Assembly (NCBI RefSeq): GCF_001705435.1
Contig: NZ_MDEN01000061.1
Coordinates: 265,582 to 329,581, forward strand
Direction: 5' to 3'
Origin: Pseudomonas graminis
GTDB taxonomy: Bacteria; Pseudomonadota; Gammaproteobacteria; Pseudomonadales; Pseudomonadaceae
Length of the DNA: 64,000 bases
How positions within the stretch are numbered: position 1 is the first letter of the stretch; each line of letters begins with the position of its first letter. The position numbers were made by a program, and so were the translations under genes. The notes under the pieces are model-generated. The model was given only the letters and a program-made list of their open reading frames with translations. It ran no database searches and was not told the origin of the DNA. Positions 41,437 to 49,826 of this stretch are shown piece after piece.

Positions 41437-42753
41437 ATGACCCCTGACATCCGCACCGCCCAGAAAGCCTACCGCGCCGCCATCATTCACAGCATCGCCG
41501 ACCCTGCCGACGTAGCGGTGGAAGCGTCGTACGAATATTTCGAAGACGGCCTGATGGTGGTCGACAACGGCAAGATCATCGCCCTCGGCAATGCCGAAGA
41601 CCTGTTGAAGACCTTCGCCGACGACGTCGAAATCGTCAGCTATCAGGACGCGCTGATCACCGCCGGTTTCATCGACACCCATATCCATTTGCCGCAGACC
41701 GGCATGGTCGGGTCCTACGGCGAGCAGTTACTCGACTGGCTGAACACCTACGTCTTTCCCTGCGAGAAGCAGTTCGAAGACCCTGAGCATTCGGCGCAGG
41801 TGGCTGACATCTTTCTCAAGGAACTGCTGCGCAACGGCACCACCACGGCACTGGTGTTCGGCAGTCGTCACAAGGAGTCGGTGGAGGCGCTGTTCAGTGC
41901 CGCCGAGAAGCTCAATCTGCGCCTGATTGCCGGCAAGGTGATGATGGACCGCAACGCGCCGGATTATCTGGTGGACACCGCTGAATCCAGCTACGTCGAC
42001 AGCAAGGCGCTGATCGAGCGCTGGCATGGCAAGGGCCGTCTGCATTACGCCGTCACCCCGCGCTTCGCCCCGACCAGCACGCCCGAGCAATTGACCCTGG
42101 CCGGCCAGTTGCTGACCGAATACCCCGACCTGTACATGCAGACCCACATCAGTGAAAACCTGAAGGAAGTCGAGTGGGTCAAGGCGCTGTTCCCGGAGCG
42201 CAAGAACTACCTGGACGTGTACGACCATTTCAACCTGCTCGGCGAGCGATCGATGTTCGCCCATGGCGTGCACCTGTGCGACCAAGAGTGTGAGCGCCTG
42301 GCAGAAACCGGGTCAGCCATTGCCTTCTGCCCGACCTCCAACCTGTTCCTCGGCAGTGGGCTGTTCAACTTGCCGATGGCGGAAAAGCACAAGGTCAATG
42401 TAGGACTCGGAACGGATGTCGGCGCCGGGACGAGTTTCTCGCTGCTGCACACGTTGAACGAGGCGTACAAAGTCATGCAGCTGCAAGGCGCCAAACTGAG
42501 CCCGTTCAAATCGCTGTACCTGGCGACACTGGGCGGCGCACGGGCACTGCGGCTCGAAGACAAGATCGGCAATCTGCAGCCAGGCAGCGAAGCGGACTTC
42601 GTGGTACTGGACTACAACGCCACACCGCTGCTGGCCTACCGCATGAGTCAGGCGACCAGCATTGAAGAGCGGTTGTTCGTGTTGATGACCCTGGGGGATG
42701 ACCGGACCGTGAGCGAAACGTATTCGGCGGGGGAATTGGTGCATAAGCGTTGA
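41437..42753 (+). CDS. guaD: Guanine deaminase
   Basis: This enzyme deaminates guanine to xanthine and feeds XdhAB. The 438-residue amidohydrolase has the zinc-ligand motif DTHIHLPQTGMVGSYGEQL near 73, the TTTALVFGS strand, THISEN near 232, FAHGVHL, CPTSNLFLGSG and GTDVGAGTSFS near 328 with the metal-binding Asp. It is the last gene of the xdhABC-guaD unit and converges with the GntR gene at 42807. Confidence 0.95.
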   Translation: MTPDIRTAQKAYRAAIIHSIADPADVAVEASYEYFEDGLMVVDNGKIIALGNAEDLLKTFADDVEIVSYQDALITAGFIDTHIHLPQTGMVGSYGEQLLDWLNTYVFPCEKQFEDPEHSAQVADIFLKELLRNGTTTALVFGSRHKESVEALFSAAEKLNLRLIAGKVMMDRNAPDYLVDTAESSYVDSKALIERWHGKGRLHYAVTPRFAPTSTPEQLTLAGQLLTEYPDLYMQTHISENLKEVEWVKALFPERKNYLDVYDHFNLLGERSMFAHGVHLCDQECERLAETGSAIAFCPTSNLFLGSGLFNLPMAEKHKVNVGLGTDVGAGTSFSLLHTLNEAYKVMQLQGAKLSPFKSLYLATLGGARALRLEDKIGNLQPGSEADFVVLDYNATPLLAYRMSQATSIEERLFVLMTLGDDRTVSETYSAGELVHKR

Positions 42754-42806
42754 GGCGCTGCTGCACGCTCTGCGTTCGCCGCAAGAGATGCGGCGAACTG
42801 GCGGGG

Positions 42807-43571
42807 TTAGACGGCGGTGCTGCGCCCTGCTTTTTTCTTCGGCAGCATCAGGTGGGAGAACACGGCGTGGAGGTCGTCGGAGGCACTGTCTTCGTCGAGG
42901 TTGAGCTTGCTGTCGATGTGATCCATGTGGTGCATCATCAGGTTCACCGCCAGGGTCGCGTCGCGGGCTTCGATGGCGTCAATCAGTTGGGTGTGTTCAT
43001 CGTATGAGCAGTGCGAGCGGTTGCCGCTTTCGTACTGCGCGATGATCAGCGAGGTCTGCGAGACCAGACTGCGCTGGAAGCTGATGAGCGGAGCGTTTTT
43101 CGCCGCTTCCGCCAGCTTCAGATGGAATTCCCCCGACAGACGAATGCCTGCTCCGCGATCCCCTTTGGAAAAACTGTCGCGCTCGTCGCTGACCATCTGG
43201 CGCAGCTCGCTGAGCTGTTCCGCGGTGGCGTGCTCGACCGCCAGTTCCGTGATCGCCTTCTCCACCAGACGCCGGGCAAAGAACACCTGTCGTGCCTCAT
43301 CGACGCTCGGGCTGGCCACCACCGCCCCACGGTTAGGGCGCAACAACACCACCCCCTCGTGGGCCAGACGCGAGAGTGCGCGACGAATGATGGTGCGGCT
43401 GACGCCGAAGATTTCACCCAGGGCTTCTTCACTCAGTTTGGTGCCGGGCGCCAGGCGCTGTTCGAGAATCGCCTCGAAAATGTGCGCGTAGACGATGTCG
43501 TCCTGGGTGCCGGTACGGCCGGATTTGGCCGTGCGTGAGTGTTTCTTGAGGGGTTGCAGCTGATCGTTCAT
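42807..43571 (-). CDS. GntR/FCD regulator, likely of purine catabolism
   Basis: This 254-residue regulator has a winged helix (YAHIFEAILEQRLAPGTKLSEEALGEIF, VSRTIIRRALSRLAHEG) and an FCD domain with His residues (EFHLKLAE, MMHHMDHID) that in this family bind a metal and a carboxylate ligand. The start at 43571 is chosen because upstream codons run into the control region. It is divergent from an NCS2 permease and embedded in the purine genes. Palindromes TTGTACACAG and TTTGTATACAAA stand between them, and the same pair occurs before uraH/puuE, so it probably controls both regions. The effector is unknown. Confidence 0.85.
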   Translation of the reverse strand: MNDQLQPLKKHSRTAKSGRTGTQDDIVYAHIFEAILEQRLAPGTKLSEEALGEIFGVSRTIIRRALSRLAHEGVVLLRPNRGAVVASPSVDEARQVFFARRLVEKAITELAVEHATAEQLSELRQMVSDERDSFSKGDRGAGIRLSGEFHLKLAEAAKNAPLISFQRSLVSQTSLIIAQYESGNRSHCSYDEHTQLIDAIEARDATLAVNLMMHHMDHIDSKLNLDEDSASDDLHAVFSHLMLPKKKAGRSTAV

Positions 43572-43690
43572 GGGCACTCGTGGTAACAGAATCCGGCGCG
43601 GGGCCTTGCCGTGATCAGGGCGGGTACGACCACTGTTGGGGCAACCAATAGCAGATATCCCGGCAAAGTCACAGTAGAAGTAATGGCGCA

Positions 43691-43700
43691 TTGTACACAG
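43691..43700. promoter_or_regulatory. Operator-like site before the GntR gene
   Basis: TTGTACACAG differs by one base from the site at 49545-49554 (TTGTACACAA). It lies 120 bases upstream of the GntR start, a position comparable to the uraH site, which is 103 bases upstream. Confidence 0.5.
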
Positions 43701-43793
43701 CCGGCAACGTCTGCACAGGCCCCGAAACGACGGGGCGTTATGCACACAATCCTCCAGATATCCCGAACAATATCGAAAACATTATTTGCATTA

Positions 43794-43805
43794 TTTGTAT
43801 ACAAA
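43794..43805. promoter_or_regulatory. Operator-like palindrome before the NCS2 permease
   Basis: TTTGTATACAAA is a perfect 12-bp palindrome in an AT-rich tract, ending 125 bases upstream of the permease start. Its core TTGTATACAA is identical to that before puuE (49727-49736). GTATAC-centred palindromes are typical of FCD-type GntR operators. Confidence 0.65.
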
Positions 43806-43929
43806 AGCATAATTCTCTCGTGCACGTTTCTGACCTTTCAGTCAACAAATCGGCCTGACAGGTCCACTCGCCTCCCGGAGCCCGCAACCGGCTTTGTCAT
43901 AACAACAAAAACGTCCCGAGGATTTCACT

Positions 43930-45276
43930 GTGGAAAGTCGCAAAACCGAAGCCACGCCGCTGGATCTCACGCTGCCGCGCAAAGGCCTGCTTGAACGCCT
44001 CTTCAAACTGAGCCTGCACGGCACGACCGTCCGGACCGAGCTGCTGGCGGGGCTCACGACCTTCATCACCATGGCCTACATCATCTTCGTCAACCCCAAC
44101 ATCATGGCCGACGCCGGCATCGATCATGGCGCGGCGTTCGTCGCGACCTGCATCGCCGCGGCGCTGGGCTGCCTGCTGATGGGGCTGTACGCCAACTGGC
44201 CGGTGGGCCTGGCGCCGGGGATGGGCCTGAACGCGTTCTTCACCTACACCGTGGTCGGCACCATGGGTTACAGCTGGGAAACGGCCTTGGGCGCGGTGTT
44301 CGTCTCGGGCGTGATCTTCATGTTCCTGACGCTGTCGCGGATCCGCGAATGGCTGCTTAATAGCATCCCGGTCAGCCTGCGTTACGCCATGGGCGCGGGG
44401 GTCGGGCTGTTTCTCGGGCTGATCGGCCTGAAGACCGCCGGCATCGTGGTCGACAGCCCGGCGACGCTGATCAAGCTCGGCTCGTTGCGCGAACCCGGTC
44501 CGCTGCTCGCCGCCATCTGCTTTCTGATGATCGCCGTGCTCAGTTATCACCGGGTCTTCGGCGCGATCCTCATCAGCATCATCACGGTGACGCTGGCCGG
44601 CTGGGGCCTGGGGCTGGTGCATTACAACGGCATCTTCTCCACCCCGCCGAGCCTTGCGCCGACCTGGATGGCCATGGACCTGGCGGGCGTGTTCAACGTC
44701 AGCATGATCAGCGTAGTGCTGGCGTTTCTGTTCGTGCACATGTTCGACACGGCCGGCACGCTCATGGGTGTGGCACAGCGCGCCGGTCTGGTGCGCGAAG
44801 ACGGTCGCATCGAGAACCTCTCGCGGGCCTTGAAGGCAGACAGCGCCTCCAGCGTGTTCGGCGCAATGGTCGGTGTGCCGCCAGTGACCAGCTACGTGGA
44901 GAGCGCCTCGGGCGTGGCGGCCGGGGGGCGGACGGGGCTGACCGCCGTGACCGTGGGCGTGCTGTTCGTGGCGGCGATGTTCTTCGCCCCGCTGGCTGGC
45001 ATGATTCCCGCCTACGCGACGGCAGGGGCATTGATTTACGTGGCGATGCTGATGATGGGCGGCATGGCGCACATCGACTGGGACGAAGCCACCAACAGCA
45101 TCCCCGCGATCGTCACGGCGATCATGATGCCCCTGACGTTCTCAGTCGCCGACGGCATCGCGCTGGGCTTCATCACTTACGTAGTGCTCAAGGCCGGCAC
45201 CGGCAAACACAGGGAGATTTCGGTCAGCCTGTGGGCGCTGTGCGCGATCTTCATCGCCAAGTTTGTGTTTCTGTAA
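43930..45276 (+). CDS. NCS2 family purine permease (AzgA/PbuG type)
   Basis: This is a proton-coupled inner-membrane purine transporter, most likely for hypoxanthine, guanine or adenine. The 448-residue protein has about twelve membrane segments, the AzgA-type start (RTELLAGLTTFITMAYIIFVNP), GLAPGMGLNAFFTYTVV, FVHMFDTAGTLMGVAQRAG and the TSYVESASGVAAGGRTGLT motif. The GTG start at 43930 follows GAGGA. It is divergent from the GntR gene and ends one base before the convergent GGT-fold gene. Confidence 0.9.
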   Translation: MESRKTEATPLDLTLPRKGLLERLFKLSLHGTTVRTELLAGLTTFITMAYIIFVNPNIMADAGIDHGAAFVATCIAAALGCLLMGLYANWPVGLAPGMGLNAFFTYTVVGTMGYSWETALGAVFVSGVIFMFLTLSRIREWLLNSIPVSLRYAMGAGVGLFLGLIGLKTAGIVVDSPATLIKLGSLREPGPLLAAICFLMIAVLSYHRVFGAILISIITVTLAGWGLGLVHYNGIFSTPPSLAPTWMAMDLAGVFNVSMISVVLAFLFVHMFDTAGTLMGVAQRAGLVREDGRIENLSRALKADSASSVFGAMVGVPPVTSYVESASGVAAGGRTGLTAVTVGVLFVAAMFFAPLAGMIPAYATAGALIYVAMLMMGGMAHIDWDEATNSIPAIVTAIMMPLTFSVADGIALGFITYVVLKAGTGKHREISVSLWALCAIFIAKFVFL

Positions 45277-45277
45277 A

Positions 45278-46867
45278 TCAATAGCCGGCGGCGGCGCCAT
45301 TGCCACGCGGGTCGAAAGCGCCTTCAAAACTGCCATTGACCAGCCGCACCGCAGCCCCGGCATGCCCCATGGTTTCAGTGAAGGCCGCAAGCAACTCGAC
45401 CTCGTGGCCACGGCGCTTGAGTTCATCGACAACGGACGCCGGGAAACGCGACTCCAGTTTCAGGGTGTCCGACGTATCACCCCAGGTCCGCCCCAGTAAC
45501 CAGCGCGGCGCCGTCACCGCCTGCTGCAATGGCTGACCAAACACCGCGTAGCGGCTGAACACCGCCGCCTGCGTCTGCGGCTGACCGTCTCCACCCATGG
45601 TGCCGTAGACCATGGCGCGGCCATCCTTCAAGCGGGCCGCCGCAGGGTTGAGCGTGTGGAAAGGCTTCTTGCCCGGCTTCAAGACCAACAGGTGCTCAGG
45701 ATCGAGACTGAACGAGGCGCCGCGGTTCTGCCAGTTCAGGCCTGAGCCCTGCAACACCACGCCGCTGCCGAATTCGTGGTAAATGCTCTGAATGAACGAA
45801 ACCGCCAGCCCGTCGTTGTCGATCACCCCCATCCAGATCGTGTCGCCCGGCCCCTTGCCTTCACCCCACGGCGCGGCTTGCTGCGGATCAATGCGCGCGG
45901 CCAGCGCTTGCAGATTGTCCGGCGCCAGGCAGCTCTGTGGGTCGATAGTCATGTGCTCGGGGTCCGTTATGTGACCATCGCGCAGCGCGAATGCGAGCTT
46001 GGTCGCCTCCACCAGGGTATGAATATGGTCTGCCTCGTCCGCGGCATGTGAGGCCAAACCTGCGTGATCGGAAATCCCCAGGATCAGCTGCGAAACCAGC
46101 CCCTGGCTAGGGGGCGTCAGGTTGTAAACCGTGCCTGCGCTGTGGGTCAGCTCAAGGGGGCGCACACGCCTGGCCCGGTAGCCGGCCAGATCGGCGCGGG
46201 TCACCGGCGCGCCCAGCGCTTCCAGATCATGGGCAATGGAATCGGCAAGCGCCCCGCGATAGAAACTGTCGAGACCGTCGTCGGCCAATGATTGCAGCGT
46301 GTCCGCCAGACGCGGTTGCCGGAACAGACTGCCAGCTTGCGGTGCTGCGCCGTTCGGCAAAAATGTCTCTGCAAAACCCGGCACATGCTGCAGCTCAGCC
46401 TGCTTGGCAGAAGTGGCGACGTGTTGCGAGACGGTGGTGGGGATTCCAGACCGTGCATAGTGGATCGCGTCTTCGAGCAGGCGCGGCAAAGGAGTATGGC
46501 CACCCCGTTGCGCCGAAACTGCCAAGGCCTCCTGCCAGCCGCCTACGGTTCCCGCCACCGTCAGCGCCGCATCGACGCCACGGGTCGGGATCTTGCTCAT
46601 GCCTTCGTAGCGGCTCAGGGTGGCCAGACTGCCAGCCGGACCGCTGGCGTCAATCGCCACCGGCTCGCCCTGAGCAGGCATGATGAGCCAAAAACCGTCG
46701 CCGCCCAGGCTGTTCATGTGTGGGTACACAACGGCGATCGTGGCGGCTGCCGCGACCATGGCCTCGATCGCGTTACCGCCCTCGCGCAATACTGCCAGCG
46801 CCGATTGTGCAGCGAGGCTGTGAGGCGCAACGGCAATGCCCCGAGCGGCCAGTGTGGTGTTCAACAT
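45278..46867 (-). CDS. Gamma-glutamyltransferase-fold hydrolase, oxamate amidohydrolase (HpxW)-like
   Basis: This 529-residue Ntn-hydrolase precursor is of the GGT family. The autoprocessing nucleophile is the Thr near residue 343 (GPGDTIWMGVID), and the GGDGQPQTQ motif follows near 429. There is no signal peptide, and classical GGT peptide-binding motifs are weak. The WMGVID context and the purine setting recall HpxW, which cleaves oxamate to oxalate and ammonia. This is supported by the OxlT-like transporter gene 23 bases upstream. A simple cytoplasmic GGT-like amidase is the alternative. Confidence 0.7.
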   Translation of the reverse strand: MLNTTLAARGIAVAPHSLAAQSALAVLREGGNAIEAMVAAAATIAVVYPHMNSLGGDGFWLIMPAQGEPVAIDASGPAGSLATLSRYEGMSKIPTRGVDAALTVAGTVGGWQEALAVSAQRGGHTPLPRLLEDAIHYARSGIPTTVSQHVATSAKQAELQHVPGFAETFLPNGAAPQAGSLFRQPRLADTLQSLADDGLDSFYRGALADSIAHDLEALGAPVTRADLAGYRARRVRPLELTHSAGTVYNLTPPSQGLVSQLILGISDHAGLASHAADEADHIHTLVEATKLAFALRDGHITDPEHMTIDPQSCLAPDNLQALAARIDPQQAAPWGEGKGPGDTIWMGVIDNDGLAVSFIQSIYHEFGSGVVLQGSGLNWQNRGASFSLDPEHLLVLKPGKKPFHTLNPAAARLKDGRAMVYGTMGGDGQPQTQAAVFSRYAVFGQPLQQAVTAPRWLLGRTWGDTSDTLKLESRFPASVVDELKRRGHEVELLAAFTETMGHAGAAVRLVNGSFEGAFDPRGNGAAAGY

Positions 46868-46890
46868 GCGCAGATTCCTTGTTGTAAAAA

Positions 46891-48162
46891 TTACAGAGCG
46901 TGTGCGGCAAGCCAGTTCATACGCATGCGTTTGAGCACGAAGAAGGCCAGCAGAGCGGTGACGATGTCAAAGCTGATGGCCACTGCGAATACCGGGTACC
47001 AGCTACTTGTGTACTGGTGCAGCAGCGCTGCAACCGGACCGCCAAACACCGCGCCAATCCCCTGCGCCATGTACAGAAAACCGTAGTTGGTGGTGGCGTG
47101 GCGGGTGCCGAAGGTATCGGTCAGGGTCGAAGGAAACAGCGAGAAGATTTCGCCCCAGCCCAAGAACACGACACCCGACAACAGCACGAACAGGACCGGA
47201 TTATTAATGGTCAGCAACCACAGCGTCATGGCTACACCTTCAAACAGGAACGCGAACGCCATGGTGTTTTCACGGCCGAAACGGTCGGAAATCCAGCCGA
47301 ACAATGGCCGGGTCAGGCCATTGCAGACCCGGTCGATGGTCAGGGCCAGTGGCAAGGCCGCCATGCCCATCACCATGACGGTGGTCATGCCGAAATCCTT
47401 GGCGAAGCTGGCCATCTGTGAGGTCACCATCAGACCGGACGTGGACATCATGGTGAACATGGCGAACATCAGCCAGAAGACTGGCGTCTTGAGCATCTCG
47501 CGGGGCGCGACATCAGAAACGGTCTGGGGCGTTTGCGCCACCGCCGCATCACGCAACAGTGCCGGTGGTTGACGCAAAAACCGCGACGCGGCAAGCCCAA
47601 CCACCCCCAGCACCAGGCCGAACGTCATCATGGTCTGTTCCATGCCAGCACTTTGCAGACTGTTGCTGATAGGAAACGTGGTGAGCATTGCGCCCATTCC
47701 ATAGCCTGCGGCCACAGCGCCTGCCGCAAAACCGCGACGGTCCGGGAACCAGCGCACCATCAGACCGACAATTCCCACGTAGACAATCCCGGTACCCAGG
47801 CCACCCACCACGCCATAACTCAAGTACAGCATGCTCAGAGAAGAAGCCTGACTGGCCAGCACCCAACTAAGGCCGGACAACGTGCAACCCAGACCGACCA
47901 GCAGGCGAATGCCAAAACGATCGACCAGATAGCCCTGCACGGGGGAAAAGAATGTCTGCAAAATAATCAACAGGGAAAAGGTGATTTGCACTTGCGCCAG
48001 CGAAACACCAAGTTTATTGGTCAGCGGGCCGGTAAACAGCGTCCAGACATATTGCGGACTGGAAATCGCCATCATGCACACAACACCGATGAAAAGTTGA
48101 TACCAACGGGCGGTCGCAACAGGCGTACGTGCGCCTTCAATAATGTATTGATCACTGCTCAT
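46891..48162 (-). CDS. MFS transporter, oxalate/formate antiporter-like
   Basis: This is a 423-residue major facilitator with about twelve membrane segments. It resembles the OxlT group by the N-terminal pattern RWYQLFIGVVCMMAISSPQY and WTLFTGPL, the NKLGVSLAQVQITFSL segment and the GIVYVGIVGLMVRWFPDRRG loop. It likely moves small carboxylates. It is cotranscribed with the GGT-fold gene, suggesting uptake of the amide or export of the acid product. Confidence 0.8.
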   Translation of the reverse strand: MSSDQYIIEGARTPVATARWYQLFIGVVCMMAISSPQYVWTLFTGPLTNKLGVSLAQVQITFSLLIILQTFFSPVQGYLVDRFGIRLLVGLGCTLSGLSWVLASQASSLSMLYLSYGVVGGLGTGIVYVGIVGLMVRWFPDRRGFAAGAVAAGYGMGAMLTTFPISNSLQSAGMEQTMMTFGLVLGVVGLAASRFLRQPPALLRDAAVAQTPQTVSDVAPREMLKTPVFWLMFAMFTMMSTSGLMVTSQMASFAKDFGMTTVMVMGMAALPLALTIDRVCNGLTRPLFGWISDRFGRENTMAFAFLFEGVAMTLWLLTINNPVLFVLLSGVVFLGWGEIFSLFPSTLTDTFGTRHATTNYGFLYMAQGIGAVFGGPVAALLHQYTSSWYPVFAVAISFDIVTALLAFFVLKRMRMNWLAAHAL

Positions 48163-48612
48163 GGCATTAGGCTCGAAGTTGGGTTTATCGAGTCAAAGCA
48201 AAGAGCAAACGGCATGCCAGCTACTTAAATCGCTTCAACTTATCTGCCTATTAAAAACCAAACTTACGCCGGTCAAAACCTTTCGTCCGCGCCTCCGCCT
48301 TCCGGCTATTTATCCGAAATTCAATGTATATATAAGTCCAACTAAACAATGAGTGGAAAAGAACGTACGCGCCAAGCGCAGGCTTGTCTATCGCTAAAGG
48401 GACGGCGTATATCGCCTAACGGACACGCGCAAAATTCGAGGTCAGCTTATCGCCCGACGTCGGTGCAGCGACGCACGCCGCGCACCAGGCTGACCCGATT
48501 TACAACGGCGGCAACGGTATTGCCGAGTATGAGAAGAGCGGTCCGAACCCGGCCGCCCTCTTCATTCATAGCGCGCCGGGAATAGATCCAGCCGCCTTTG
48601 CGAGCGCGAACC
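48163..48612. other. Intergenic region with possible gene remnant
   Basis: This 450-bp gap holds the MFS promoter at its left end. From about 48420 to 48640 the plus strand keeps an open frame without a start codon that reads like protein (FEVSLSPDVGAATHA, then ADPIYNGGNGIAEYEKSG). I do not recognise the family. It may be the decayed end of a lost gene. A stretch resembling TGTATATATA near 48325 is not a clear operator. Confidence 0.35.
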
Positions 48613-49038
48613 TCACGCCCGCTCGAATACGATCTCTTGAGCCCCTTCCCATAACGTCTTCACGCCCAGGGCGCGCAAGTTTTCCTTGCCTTGCACGATG
48701 GTCAGAAAGTGATTGCCCGCCAGTTGCCCCATTTTGCTGGCAAAGCAGCAAGAGCCGTACGCCACGAGAATCTCGGTTTCGCTATAGGGGCCGGGGTAGA
48801 AAAGAATGTCACCCACGGAAGGATGGCTGGTGTGATTCTCGAAGCCGATGGGCTCCTCGCCCTTCAGAAGTTGATACTCACCCAATGGCACCCAGCATCC
48901 CTCGCCACTCCAACGCACGTGAATCAGCTTCTGACGATAAGGCAGCAATGCGAGAAACGCCGAGACAGTTTCCGGGGCATCGGGGTGAGTTTCGGCGAGA
49001 AACTGATACCCGCCTGCGGTGATTTTAAGAGTGGTCAT
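48613..49038 (-). CDS. DUF3830 family protein
   Basis: This 141-residue cytoplasmic protein has a cyclophilin-like fold inferred from the family. Features include HVRWSGEGCWVPLG, FENHTSHPSVGDILFYPG, GSCCFASKMGQLAGNHF and the C-terminal TLWEGAQEIVFERA. Function is unknown; homologues often lie among nucleobase or hydantoin catabolic genes. The start at MTTLKITAGG is chosen; it begins 50 bases after the uraH stop, so the two probably form one transcript. Confidence 0.8.
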   Translation of the reverse strand: MTTLKITAGGYQFLAETHPDAPETVSAFLALLPYRQKLIHVRWSGEGCWVPLGEYQLLKGEEPIGFENHTSHPSVGDILFYPGPYSETEILVAYGSCCFASKMGQLAGNHFLTIVQGKENLRALGVKTLWEGAQEIVFERA

Positions 49039-49088
49039 GCAGCATTGTCTCCTCAATAGGCATGGCGATGATCCGAGGGGTGGCGCCC

Positions 49089-49442
49089 CTAGCTCCCGCG
49101 ATAGGTCGAATAACTATAAGGCGAGATCAGCAGTGGCACGTGATAGTGGTCCTGCGCCGCATCAATGCCGAAGCGCAGCACGACCACATCAAGAAACGCG
49201 GGGTCGGGCAGTTGAACGCCTTTGGCGCGGTAGTAATCACCTGCGTGGAATTGCAACTGGTAGACGCCTGAACGGTAATCATCGCCCTGCAACAATGGCG
49301 CGTCGCATCGACCGTCGGCGTTAGTGACGGCGTCGGCGACTTTCTCCAGCCGTTCGCCTTCAACCCGGTAAAGCACGATGTGAATGGAGCTGCCGGGGCA
49401 GCCGTGAGCGGCGTCCAATACGTGTGTGGTCAGTCGTCCCAT
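49089..49442 (-). CDS. uraH: 5-hydroxyisourate hydrolase (transthyretin-like)
   Basis: This enzyme hydrolyses 5-hydroxyisourate, the product of urate oxidation, to OHCU. The 117-residue protein begins GRLTTHVLDAAHGCPG and ends in the diagnostic YRGS tetrapeptide; conserved His residues at THVLD and DHYHVPLL are present. It is divergent from puuE across a 384-bp control region. Confidence 0.96.
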   Translation of the reverse strand: MGRLTTHVLDAAHGCPGSSIHIVLYRVEGERLEKVADAVTNADGRCDAPLLQGDDYRSGVYQLQFHAGDYYRAKGVQLPDPAFLDVVVLRFGIDAAQDHYHVPLLISPYSYSTYRGS

Positions 49443-49826
49443 GCTTGTCGGGGCCTCGCTTGAGAAGTGGAAAATCAGGCACGCGCACCAATTGAGGGCT
49501 CGGCGGGTGCGGGGAATGAACGATTAAGACACTTTGAGCTTAAATTGTACACAATAGATATCGTTCCATAGCCCGTTTTGCTTGTCGCGTCTGGATAACC
49601 CGTATTTCAGAGCCGAGTCAGGAAATTATTAGGGTTTTTGTAAAGATCCTGACCAATAAGGCAGGTTTCTTGCAGCACCAGCCTTCGCAAGAAAAGAAAA
49701 AACAGGCTTACAAAAAACGGACGAGGTTGTATACAATCTTTTCACCGCAACGGCAGTCCACTGCATCGTTCCTGCAATGTCAGACTGCCAACAGCAACAG
49801 ACAACACGCACAGAAGGAATCTCGCA
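49443..49826. promoter_or_regulatory. Divergent uraH-puuE control region
   Basis: This AT-rich 384-bp region has no gene. It contains TTGTACACAA at 49545-49554 (103 bases before uraH) and the perfect palindrome TTGTATACAA at 49727-49736 (91 bases before puuE). Both match sites in the GntR-permease region, in the same left-right order. The puuE GTG start has AGAAGGAA upstream. Confidence 0.65.

Noticed and set aside
43897..45072. 391-codon minus-strand open frame antisense to the NCS2 permease
   Set aside because: His/Arg/Gln-rich antisense of a membrane protein; the plus strand has all the permease motifs.
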